Below are positions 1-7,152 of a stretch of DNA of 64,000 nucleotides, piece by piece. A model generated the notes under the pieces. It did no database searches, was not told where the DNA came from, and worked only from the letters and a program-made list of their open reading frames with translations. The position numbers were made by a program, and so were the translations under genes. Origin of the DNA: Streptomyces chattanoogensis (GTDB taxonomy: Bacteria; Actinomycetota; Actinomycetes; Streptomycetales; Streptomycetaceae); NCBI RefSeq assembly GCF_001294335.1, contig NZ_LGKG01000024.1:1-64000 (forward strand), given 5' to 3'. Within the stretch, counting starts at the first letter, position 1, and each line of letters begins with the position of its first letter.

Positions 1-258
1 TCGAATTCAGTTCCGATTCCCTGTCGGGGTCACTACTTTAGCGGAATTCCTCGGCGACTCATAATCGAGTCCCGGTCCTAATTTCGGCATGCCGAAATTG
101 CTCCCGGTGAGGGGCCGTGCAGTAGTGGTGTGCCGCGATGCGGCGGGATGGTCACCCGGGGCTTGATGGGCTCCGCGGCAACTCGGAGAACACTACACGA
201 GGGGGTGGGGTGGTTCAAACCCGTGCCGGGTGAGGAGTCACCGGGTACTTTGAGGCGC
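1..258. other. Gene-free left end and promoter region of the trpS leader
   Basis: No convincing coding region is seen here. The first 100 bases are richer in A/T than the rest of the window and hold a perfect 20-base palindrome at 80-99. The remainder leads into the leader peptide at 259, so the promoter of the attenuated trpS transcript should lie in this stretch, although no clear -35/-10 pair can be named. The upstream gene is outside the window. Confidence 0.5.
80..99. repeat. Perfect 20-bp palindrome
   Basis: Two 10-base arms, AATTTCGGCA and TGCCGAAATT, abut with no spacer. A perfect palindrome with no loop fits a protein-binding operator better than a hairpin terminator, but it could also end the gene lying left of the window. 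The binding partner is unknown. Confidence 0.5.
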
Positions 259-300
259 ATGACTGCGTATGCGCTCGTACAGCTGTGGTGGCCCGCCTGA
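259..300 (+). CDS. Trp leader peptide of the trpS attenuator
   Basis: A 13-codon reading frame encodes MTAYALVQLWWPA and stops at TGA 298-300. GAGG at 252-255 could serve as ribosome binding site, with short spacing. Two adjacent TGG codons lie at 286-291, just before the stop, followed at once by alternative RNA hairpins. This is the classic design for sensing charged tRNA-Trp. It is known that the auxiliary, indolmycin-resistant trpRS gene of S. coelicolor is controlled by ribosome-mediated attenuation, and that this gene lies near proC as here. The frame is too short for routine gene callers. Confidence 0.75.
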   Translation: MTAYALVQLWWPA

Positions 301-353
301 CGGCGGCCGACCACCTGCGTATGCATGATCACGGCCGCCGCTTCGGCGGCCGT
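285..353 (+). promoter_or_regulatory. Transcription attenuator (Trp-responsive) upstream of trpS
   Basis: Four pairing segments are visible. Segment 1 (285-293) overlaps the Trp codons and can pair with segment 2 (305-314) with one bulge. Part of segment 2 (301-309, CGGCGGCCG) is exactly complementary to segment 3 (332-340, CGGCCGCCG), giving an antiterminator. Segment 3 (331-340) pairs perfectly with segment 4 (344-353) around a 3-base loop, giving a 10-bp terminator stem. A ribosome stalled on TGG-TGG would cover segment 1, favour the 2:3 pairing and let transcription reach the synthetase gene. The hairpin lacks a long U tract, which is usual in high-GC actinobacteria. Confidence 0.72.
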
Positions 354-447
354 TCGCGTATCTCCCTCTCGTAGCCGGCCGGTGAGGTCGGCGGTCCCGT
401 GACGTGTCGATGGCGCTTGCGACGTACACGACGTAGAGGAGAGACGG

Positions 448-1460
448 GTGTTGAGTGCGAGGGCGACCGGTGCTGCGGCGGGGCCTCGGATTTTCAGTGG
501 GGTGGAGCCGACGGGGCATCTGACGTTGGGGAACTACCTGGGGGCCATGCGGCGGTGGGTCGAGGTGGATCAGCAACGGGGCGAGGCGTTGTTCTGTGTG
601 GTGGATCTGCATGCGCTGACCGTGGAGCACGATCCGGCGCGGGTGCGGCGGCTGAGCCGGCAGGCGGCGACGCTGATGCTGGCGATGGGGCTGGATCCGG
701 AGCGGTGCACGGTGTTTGTGCAGAGCCATGTGGATGAGCATGCGCGGCTGTCGTATCTGATGGAGTGCACGGCCACCGACGGCGAGATGCGGCGGATGCT
801 CCAGTACAGGGAGAAGGACGCAGAGCGGGCCGGCCGGGGTGGGAATGTGCGGGGTCGTTGTTGACGTATCCGGCCTTGAGGGCGGCGGACGTCCTGGCGT
901 ACGGGACGCAGGAAGTGCCGGTCGGGGCGGACCAGGCGCAGCAGGTGGAGCTGACGCGGGAGCTGGCGGTGCGGTTCAACCAGCGGTACAGGGAGGTCTT
1001 CGTGGTGCCCAGGGCGACGTATCCGGAGGTGGCGGCGCGGGTGAGGGAGAAAAGGGGGAAGCCGGGGCAGGGGCGGATGTCGGGGGTTGTTTGTCTGCTG
1101 GATGAGCCGGAGGTGGTGCGGAAGAAAGTGATGCGGGCGGTGCCGGAGGGGGGAAGTGGTGCCGTTGAGTACGAGCGGGGTGTGCGGCCGGGGGTCGCCG
1201 AGCTGCTGGAGGTGCTGGCGGCGTTTTCGGGGGGTGAGCCGGAGCGGCTGGCCGAGGGGTACTCGTCGTACGGCGCGTTGCAGAGCGATGTCGCGGAGGC
1301 CGTGGTGGAGGGGTTGCGGCCGGTTCGGGAGCGGCATGCGGCGTTGGCTGCCGACTGGGAGTACGTCGATGCCGTGTTGCGGGCCGGGGCCGAGCGGGCA
1401 TGGGGGCTGGCGCGGCCGCGGGTGGATGCCGCGTACCGGGCCGTGGGGTTGATGGCGTAG
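448..1460 (+). pseudogene. trpS: Auxiliary tryptophanyl-tRNA synthetase, frameshifted
   Basis: Class I aminoacyl-tRNA synthetase that would charge tRNA-Trp. A GTG start at 448 follows GAGGAGAG. The first frame (448-864) has the nucleotide-binding signature GHLTLGNYLG and the region QSHVDEHARLSYLMEC. Homology then continues one base earlier in frame (SLLTYPALRAADVLAYG, VPVGADQ, VELTRELAVRFNQRY, LLDEPEVVRKKVMRAV), so about one base is missing between roughly 815 and 860. The KMSKS loop is also abnormal: where KMSKS or KMGKS is expected, only GRMSGVVCLLDEP is seen, as if several residues were lost. Joined length is about 337 residues, close to the family norm. The intact attenuator upstream and its place beside proC identify it as the antibiotic-resistant second TrpRS type. 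A sequencing error could explain the frameshift but not the altered loop. Confidence 0.8.
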
Positions 1461-1519
1461 GCGGACCCATCGGGGGTGGCCGCTCGGGGGTGCGGCTGCC
1501 CCCGGTGGGGGTGGCGGGG

Positions 1520-2329
1520 TCAGCCGTTGCCGGTGGCGAGCTCGCGGCTGCGGTCGCGGGCGGCTTCGAGGGCGGAGATCATGGCGGCCCGTACGCCGTG
1601 GTTCTCGAGTTCGCGGATGGCGTTGATGGTGGTGCCGGCCGGGGAGGTGACGTTCTCGCGGAGCTTGACGGGGTGTTCGCCGCTGTCGCGGAGCATCACT
1701 GCGGCGCCGATGGCGGCCTGGACGATCAGGTCGTGGGCCTTGTCGCGGGGGAGGCCCAGGAGGATGCCGGCGTCGGTCATCGCCTCGACGAGGAAGAAGA
1801 AGTAGGCGGGGCCGGAGCCGGAGAGGGCGGTGGCGGCGTCCTGCTGGCTCTCGGGGACGCGGAGGGTCTTGCCGACGGTGGAGAAGATCTCCTCGGCGAG
1901 GGTGAGGTGGGCGGCGGTGGCGTGGGTGCCGGCGGAGATGACGGACATGGCCTCGTCGACGAGGGCCGGGGTGTTCGTCATGACCCGTACGACCGGGGTG
2001 CCGGCGGCCAGCCGCTCCTCGAAGTACGAGGTGGGGATGCCGGCGGCGCCGCTGATGACCAGGCGTTCGGCGGGGATGTGCGGGGCCAGCTCCTGGAGGA
2101 GGGCGCCCATGTCCTGGGGCTTGACGGTGAGGATCAGGGTGTCGGCGGACTTGGCGGCCTCGGCGTTGCTGACCGCCTCTACGCCGTAACGCTCGCGGAG
2201 TTGAGCGGCGCGTTCCTGGCGGCGGGCGGTGACCAGGAGGTCGGAGGGCGCCCAGCCGCCGCGGATCATTCCGCTGAGGAGGGCTTCGCCGATCTTTCCG
2301 GTGCCGAGGACGGCGACCTTCTGGGTCAT
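1520..2329 (-). CDS. proC: Pyrroline-5-carboxylate reductase
   Basis: Reduces 1-pyrroline-5-carboxylate to L-proline with NAD(P)H, the last step of proline synthesis in the cytoplasm. The product is 269 residues, normal for ProC. The N-terminal Rossmann motif is VLGTGKIGEALLSG. The C-terminal half carries SGSGPAYFFFLVEAM and the family signature around ENVTSPAGTTINAI. The ATG at 2329 is preferred because GGAAGG sits about 8-10 bases upstream; a GTG at 2341 directly abuts that site. It stands alone, convergent with the broken trpS and downstream of the ABC transporter gene on the same strand. Confidence 0.95.
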   Translation of the reverse strand: MTQKVAVLGTGKIGEALLSGMIRGGWAPSDLLVTARRQERAAQLRERYGVEAVSNAEAAKSADTLILTVKPQDMGALLQELAPHIPAERLVISGAAGIPTSYFEERLAAGTPVVRVMTNTPALVDEAMSVISAGTHATAAHLTLAEEIFSTVGKTLRVPESQQDAATALSGSGPAYFFFLVEAMTDAGILLGLPRDKAHDLIVQAAIGAAVMLRDSGEHPVKLRENVTSPAGTTINAIRELENHGVRAAMISALEAARDRSRELATGNG

Positions 2330-2421
2330 GTGCGGGTGCACCTTCCGGTGGGGTGGGCCGTTTCGCTCATCTTCGCATCGTGGGGGTGGTGGGGTACGGC
2401 CGCCTGCCGGGGCCCGGGGCG

Positions 2422-4398
2422 TCAGGCCGTACGCCTGCGCAGGGTCGCCGCGCCCAGGGTGAGGACCAGGAGGGCGCAGGCCGCGACGAGGGTGGTGTCG
2501 CGGACGAAGGCGGCGGTGATGCCGGGGTGGGTGAGGACCTCGGTCATGCCGTCCACGGCGTAGGACATCGGAAGGGCGTCGGAGAGGGCTTTCAGGGCCG
2601 GCTGCATGGTGTCGCGGGGTGCGAAGAGGCCGCAGAGCAGGAGTTGGGGCATCAGGACGGCCGGCATGAACTGGACGGCCTGGAATTCGGAGGCGGCGAA
2701 GGCCGAGACGAAGAGGCCGAGGGCGGTGCCCAGGAGGGCGTCGAGGACGGCCACCAGGAGGAGGAGCCAGGGGGAGCCGGTGACGTCGAGGCCGAGGAAC
2801 CGGACGGCGAGGGCGGTGGCCAGGGCGGACTGGACGATCGCCAGGAGGCCGAAGGCGAGCGCGTAGCCGGTGAGCAGGTCCGCCTTGCCCAGGGGCATGG
2901 CGAGGAGGCGTTCCAGGGTGCCCGAGGTGCGTTCGCGGAGGGTGGCGATGGAGGTCACCAGGAACATCGTGATCATCGGGAAGATGCCGAGGAGCGAGGC
3001 GCCGATGGTGTGGAAGGTGCTCGGGTGGGCGTCGAAGACGTAGCGGAGGAGGGCGAGCAGGGCACAGGGGACGATCAGCAGCAGCGCGATGGTGCGGGGG
3101 TCGTGGCGGAGCTGGCGGAGGACCCGGGCGGCGGTGGCGAGGGTGCGGGCGGGGCTCGCTGGGGGATTTCCCTTATTCGCTGGGGGATTTCCCCTAGGGG
3201 GCGTTCGAACAGATCCCCTAAGGGTTGGGAGGGCCCCCTGCGGGTCCACAACGCGGCGGGGGTGGGGCGGTATTCCCGTGGGGTGGGTGGGAATTTCCGT
3301 GGGGTGAGTCGGGCCCGTGGGGTGGATCGGGCCCGTGGGGTGGATCGCGCTCGTGGGGTGCGGTGGGTGTGACGGGGTGTTGGAGGGGGCGGGCTGCTGG
3401 TCCGTGGCCTTGGTCGTGGCGGTTTCGTCCGCGGCGGTTTCGCCCGCGGTGGTTTCGCCCGGCGCGGCCTCGGCCGCGGTGGCTCCGTCTGCGAGAGGTC
3501 CGCTCGCGGCGGGCTCGTCCGGGACGGCCTCACGCGTGGTCCGGTGCGCGGTGGGCTCGTTCCGTGTGGTCCGGTCCACGAGGTGGAGGAAAGCGGCCTC
3601 GACGGTGGGGGCGCCGGTGTGGTGGCGGAGGGTGTCGGGGGCTTCGTCGGCGAGGAGGCGGCCCTCGCGCATCAGCAGGAGGCGGTGGCAGCGCTCGGCC
3701 TCGTCCATGACGTGGGAGGAGACGAGGAGGGTGGTCCCCCGGTCCGTGGCGAGGGTGTGGAAGAGGTTCCACAGGTCGCGGCGGAGGACGGGGTCCAGGC
3801 CGACGGTGGGCTCGTCGAGGACGAGGAGTTCGGGGGTGCCGAGGAGGGCGACGGCCAGGGAGACGCGGCTGCGCTGGCCGCCGGAGAGGGTGCCGGCGAG
3901 GGCGTCGGCGTGGCGGGTGAGGTCGACGTCCTCGATGGTGCGGGTGACGCGCGCGCGCCGTTCGGCGCGGGCGGCGCGGCCGGGCTGCAGTACCGCGGCG
4001 AAGTAGTCGAGGTTCTGGCGGACGGTGAGGTCGTCGTATACGGACGGGTCCTGGGTGACGTAGCCGATGCGGGGGCGCAGGCGGGGGTGGCCGGCGGGGC
4101 TGCCGAGGACGTCGAGGGTGCCGGTGATGTGGGCCTGGGTGCCGACGATGGCCCTCATCAGGGTGGATTTGCCGCAGCCGGAGGGGCCGAGGAGCCCGGT
4201 GATCCGGCCGGGCGGGATGTCGAAAGCCAGGTCGTCGAGGACGGTGCGGCCGCCTCGTACGACGGTGAGGCGGCGGGCGTGGACGGCGGGGGCCGGGGCG
4301 AAGGCGTCGGCGGCATCAGGTCCGCTGACGGCATCGGCGGCGTCGCGGTCGCCGGAAGAACCGGGGTCGTCGGGTGCCCCGGAGAGGTAATTCATCAT
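2422..4398 (-). CDS. ABC transporter, ATPase and ABC-2 permease fused in one chain
   Basis: A half-transporter in one polypeptide of about 658 residues. The N-terminal half is an ABC ATPase: Walker A GPSGCGKST, signature LSGGQRSRVSLA, Walker B ELLVLDEPTVGLDP, and the H-loop SSHVMDE. The C-terminal about 250 residues form an ABC-2 type membrane domain with six likely membrane segments (for example IALLLIVPCALLALLRYVF, and the TLRERTSGTLERLLAMPL loop). Such ATPases and permeases are normally separate adjacent genes. Here they are joined by a linker of roughly 120 residues rich in T, A, E and P that ends in degenerate HPTGPI-like repeats. Substrate unknown; drug or lipid export is typical of the family. 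The start at ATG 4398 (ATGATG) is a choice; 4434 is possible. Confidence 0.85.
   Translation of the reverse strand: MMNYLSGAPDDPGSSGDRDAADAVSGPDAADAFAPAPAVHARRLTVVRGGRTVLDDLAFDIPPGRITGLLGPSGCGKSTLMRAIVGTQAHITGTLDVLGSPAGHPRLRPRIGYVTQDPSVYDDLTVRQNLDYFAAVLQPGRAARAERRARVTRTIEDVDLTRHADALAGTLSGGQRSRVSLAVALLGTPELLVLDEPTVGLDPVLRRDLWNLFHTLATDRGTTLLVSSHVMDEAERCHRLLLMREGRLLADEAPDTLRHHTGAPTVEAAFLHLVDRTTRNEPTAHRTTREAVPDEPAASGPLADGATAAEAAPGETTAGETAADETATTKATDQQPAPSNTPSHPPHPTSAIHPTGPIHPTGPTHPTEIPTHPTGIPPHPRRVVDPQGALPTLRGSVRTPPRGNPPANKGNPPASPARTLATAARVLRQLRHDPRTIALLLIVPCALLALLRYVFDAHPSTFHTIGASLLGIFPMITMFLVTSIATLRERTSGTLERLLAMPLGKADLLTGYALAFGLLAIVQSALATALAVRFLGLDVTGSPWLLLLVAVLDALLGTALGLFVSAFAASEFQAVQFMPAVLMPQLLLCGLFAPRDTMQPALKALSDALPMSYAVDGMTEVLTHPGITAAFVRDTTLVAACALLVLTLGAATLRRRTA
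3157..3372. repeat. Degenerate tandem repeats in the ABC fusion linker
   Basis: Near 3157-3193 a 17-base unit (TCGCTGGGGGATTTCCC) occurs twice. From about 3275 to 3365 an 18-base unit built on CCCGTGGGGTGGATCGGG is repeated about five times with changes. On the minus strand this codes for the HPTGPI-type hexapeptide repeat of the linker. The repeats lie exactly where an ATPase gene and a permease gene would normally be separated. Confidence 0.75.
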
Positions 4399-4687
4399 GC
4401 GGTGAATAATCCTCGGGGCGGTGTGGAGCGTCAAGGGAAGATGCGGGGCGTCAAGGGAGCTGTGGGGCGCCGGGTGGTCGGGGCAGGTCGGGTCGGGTGG
4501 CGGGCGCGTTGTGGGGTGCCGCGCGCGCCGGGCGGGCGCCGGAGCGATCGGAGCTGATCGTTCCTTTTCGGCAGTTCCGGGTTTACATGGCGGTTACATG
4601 CCGAGTTGCGGCGGAGCGTGTCCTCTTGGACACAATGGAGGGCGTTGTCCAGCCAATCGAGACCCGTCGAAAACCCATCGGAGGGCG

Positions 4688-5209
4688 ATGATGGCCAGCA
4701 GTCCGCTTCGTGGCACTGGCCTCGGCCGGTTCCTGCTGGCGGTCGTGGTCGTCGTCCTCGCGCTTCCGGCCGTCGCCGGGCGGTCGTACGGGTCGTACGG
4801 GTCGTACGGGTCGTACGGGCAGACGCGCGGAGCCACCCTTTCCGGAGCCGCGCCCGGAGCCCCGTCCGAATCCGCGAACGGAACGACGTACGGAACGACG
4901 TACGGAACGGCCTACGGAACGGCCTACGGAACGACGTACGGCAAAGGTGCCGGGGCCGCGAAACCCGTTGCGCTGGACCTCCATGAGCACCACCCGCAAG
5001 CCGGCCCCGACCGCTGCCGGCCGCGCCGCGGCGGACGGTCCGCGGCCGCGGTGTCCGTGCCGCCCCCGCTCTCCACTCCCCTGTCGACCGCCTGCCCCGT
5101 ACGGGACACCGACGGGCCGTCCGGGTCCGTACCGCTGACCGGGCAGCGGGCCGTACCCCTGTCGAGATCCGGCGAACTGCCGGTCCAGCACCGCGTCTTC
5201 CGCTGCTGA
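4688..5209 (+). CDS. Repeat-rich secreted protein of unknown function
   Basis: Predicted 173-residue protein starting at ATGATG 4688 with GGAGGG just upstream. The N-terminus (RGTGLGRFLLAVVVVVLALPAVAG) is a typical export signal. It is followed by YGSYGSYGSYG and, after a short linker, by a run of GTTYG/GTAYG units, so the exported part begins with Tyr-Gly repeats. The rest is rich in P, R and S with single cysteines near the end (STACPV, FRC). No known domain is recognised. It lies 156 bases upstream of the SulP gene on the same strand and could share its transcript. The reading frame is supported by the signal sequence and ribosome binding site, but not by any family match. Confidence 0.55.
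   Translation: MMASSPLRGTGLGRFLLAVVVVVLALPAVAGRSYGSYGSYGSYGQTRGATLSGAAPGAPSESANGTTYGTTYGTAYGTAYGTTYGKGAGAAKPVALDLHEHHPQAGPDRCRPRRGGRSAAAVSVPPPLSTPLSTACPVRDTDGPSGSVPLTGQRAVPLSRSGELPVQHRVFRC
4782..4942 (+). repeat. Tyr-Gly coding tandem repeats
   Basis: Two arrays lie inside the secreted protein gene. At 4782-4820 the 9-base unit GGTCGTACG is repeated about four times. At about 4877-4940 a 12-base unit, ACGGAACGACGT or ACGGAACGGCCT, occurs five times. Both keep the reading frame and produce YGS and GTTYG-type units. Such perfect short arrays are prone to length change between strains. Confidence 0.8.
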
Positions 5210-5365
5210 GAGCCCCGAGCCGAGCGCTTCCCCAGGGCCTTCCCCGGCCCGCGCATTCCGACGGATCCAGCCGTCACTTTCCTGGCGCCACACCGCGCGC
5301 CCGCATGCCCGCATGCGCGCCGCCCTGCCGCGCGCCGCCGCATCTCGTCACGCTGGAGGCACCTC

Positions 5366-6976
5366 ATGCAGAAATCCCGGATGCACCGAGCCCGGCAGCT
5401 CTTCCCGCGGATATCCGCACGCGCCGCCGCCCGCCGGTCCGGCTCACCGTCGTCCGCGCCGTCCTCATCGTCGGCGCCGTCCCCGCGGTCGTTCGCCACC
5501 TGGCGGGCCGACTTCACCGCTTCCCTCGTCGTCTTTCTCGTCGCCGTCCCGTTGTGTGTCGGAGTGGCCGTCGCGTCCGGGGTACCGGCCGAGCTGGGGC
5601 TCGTCACCGGGATCGTCGGGGGGCTGCTCACCGGGCTGCTGCCGGGCAGCAGTCTGCAGGTCAGTGGGCCGGCCGCCGGGCTGACCGTGCTGGTCTACGA
5701 GGCCGTGCACGAGTACGGGGCCGGGACACTGGGCGTGCTGGTGCTGGCCGCCGGGGTGCTCCAGCTGGTCATGGGGGCGCTGCGGCTCGGACGGTGGTTC
5801 CGGGCCATTTCCATCGGGGTGGTGCAGGGGATGCTGGCGGGGATCGGCCTGGTGCTGATCGCCGGTCAGGTGTACGCCCTGGTGGATGCCAAGGCGCCCG
5901 GGAACGGACCGGCCAATCTGGGCGGGCTGCCGGGACTGGCGGCCGACACCGCCGGTTCGGACACGGGGCTCGCGGCGCTGGCCGTCGGCGTGACGACGAT
6001 CGGTGTGCTGCTGCTCTGGCCGCGCTGGCGGCGCGCCGCGGAGGTGCTGCCCGCCCCTCTGGTGGCGGTGGTGCTGGCGACCGCTGCCGTGGGCGTGCTG
6101 GATCTGCCGGTGGCGCGGGTCGAGGTGGAGGGCCTGCTGGAGGCCGTACGGCCACCGGGCCTGGCGGATATCGGGCGGCTCGCCGAGATCGGCGCGCTCG
6201 GTACCGTCCTGGCGTTCGCGCTGATCGCGTCGGCGGAGTCGCTGTTCAGCGCGGCCGCGGTGGACCGGCTGCACGACGGGCCGCGGACCCAGTACGACAA
6301 GGAGCTGATGGCGCAGGGCGCGGGCAATGCGGCGTGCGGGCTGCTCGGGGCGCTGCCGATGACCGCGGTGATCGTGCGGAGCGCCACCAATGTGCACGCG
6401 GGCGCGCGGACCAAGGCCTCGCGGGTGCTGCACGGTGTCTGGCTGCTGGTGTTCGCGGCGGCGTTCCCGGCGGCGCTGGGGGTGGTGCCGGTGGCCGCGC
6501 TGGCGGGCGTACTCATCCATGCGGGCTGGAAGCTGATGCCGCTGCGCGAGCTGCGGCCGCTGTGGCGCGAGCACCGGGGCGAGGCCGTGGTGCTCGCGGC
6601 GACGGCGGTGGCGATCGTGGCGACCAACATGTTCGAGGGGGTGCTGCTGGGGCTGCTGATGGCGGTTGCCAAGTCGGCGTGGGAGACCTCGCACGTCCAC
6701 CTGGAGATCGTGGGGGTGGAGGGTCCCGCCGGGCCCGGCTGTCGGCGGCCGATCCGCGTACGGGCCGTCGGGCATGCAACGTTCCTGCGGCTGCCGAAGC
6801 TGCTCGACCAGCTGGAGGCGCTGCCGCGGGACCGGGAGGTCGAGCTGGACCTGTCCGGGCTGCGGCATCTCGACCACGCCTGTGCGGCCGCCCTCGGCAG
6901 CTGGGCCGAACAGCGGTGCCCGGCCGGGGCGGGCAGCGCGGGCGGCGAACGGTCCTCGGGCGGCGCCCACCTATGA
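5366..6976 (+). CDS. SulP-family inorganic anion transporter with STAS domain
   Basis: Membrane transporter of 536 residues in the SLC26/SulP family, which moves sulfate, bicarbonate or related anions. After a Ser/Pro-rich tail of about 50 residues, the core starts at WRADFTASLVVFLVAVPLCVGVAVASG, followed by the family hallmark GSSLQVSGPAAGLTVLVYE and about ten more membrane segments. A STAS domain fills the last about 100 residues (VGHATFLRLPKLLDQLEAL, VELDLSGLRHLDHAC). Members of this subtype are often linked to carbonic anhydrase and bicarbonate uptake, but no anhydrase domain or gene is seen here, so the substrate is undecided. Confidence 0.9.
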   Translation: MQKSRMHRARQLFPRISARAAARRSGSPSSAPSSSSAPSPRSFATWRADFTASLVVFLVAVPLCVGVAVASGVPAELGLVTGIVGGLLTGLLPGSSLQVSGPAAGLTVLVYEAVHEYGAGTLGVLVLAAGVLQLVMGALRLGRWFRAISIGVVQGMLAGIGLVLIAGQVYALVDAKAPGNGPANLGGLPGLAADTAGSDTGLAALAVGVTTIGVLLLWPRWRRAAEVLPAPLVAVVLATAAVGVLDLPVARVEVEGLLEAVRPPGLADIGRLAEIGALGTVLAFALIASAESLFSAAAVDRLHDGPRTQYDKELMAQGAGNAACGLLGALPMTAVIVRSATNVHAGARTKASRVLHGVWLLVFAAAFPAALGVVPVAALAGVLIHAGWKLMPLRELRPLWREHRGEAVVLAATAVAIVATNMFEGVLLGLLMAVAKSAWETSHVHLEIVGVEGPAGPGCRRPIRVRAVGHATFLRLPKLLDQLEALPRDREVELDLSGLRHLDHACAAALGSWAEQRCPAGAGSAGGERSSGGAHL

Positions 6977-6979
6977 CGG

Positions 6980-7023
6980 CACGCGAGGGCGCCCGTGGCG
7001 GACACCACGCGAGGGCGCCCTCG
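6980..7023 (+). terminator. Duplicated GAGGGCGCC element, likely terminator
   Basis: ACGCGAGGGCGCCC occurs twice, at 6981-6994 and 7007-7020. The second copy extends into the perfect palindrome GAGGGCGCCCTC (7011-7022). The element sits just after the SulP stop codon, where a transcription end is expected. No U tract follows. Confidence 0.5.
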
Positions 7024-7152
7024 TATGACCCGCCCCTCTCCTCCATAACACCCTCTATCCGGAAAGGAACGGCGTTCGAGCAGAAACGGCCTTAGGGTCA
7101 GAGGACTTTGTCGATCAACGATCAACGAACCCTCAACGACCCTGGGAGTGCT

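Noticed and set aside
205..235. GGTTCAAACCC resembling the T arm of a tRNA
   Set aside because: The flanking bases do not form a 5-bp T stem and no anticodon arm or acceptor stem can be built around it.
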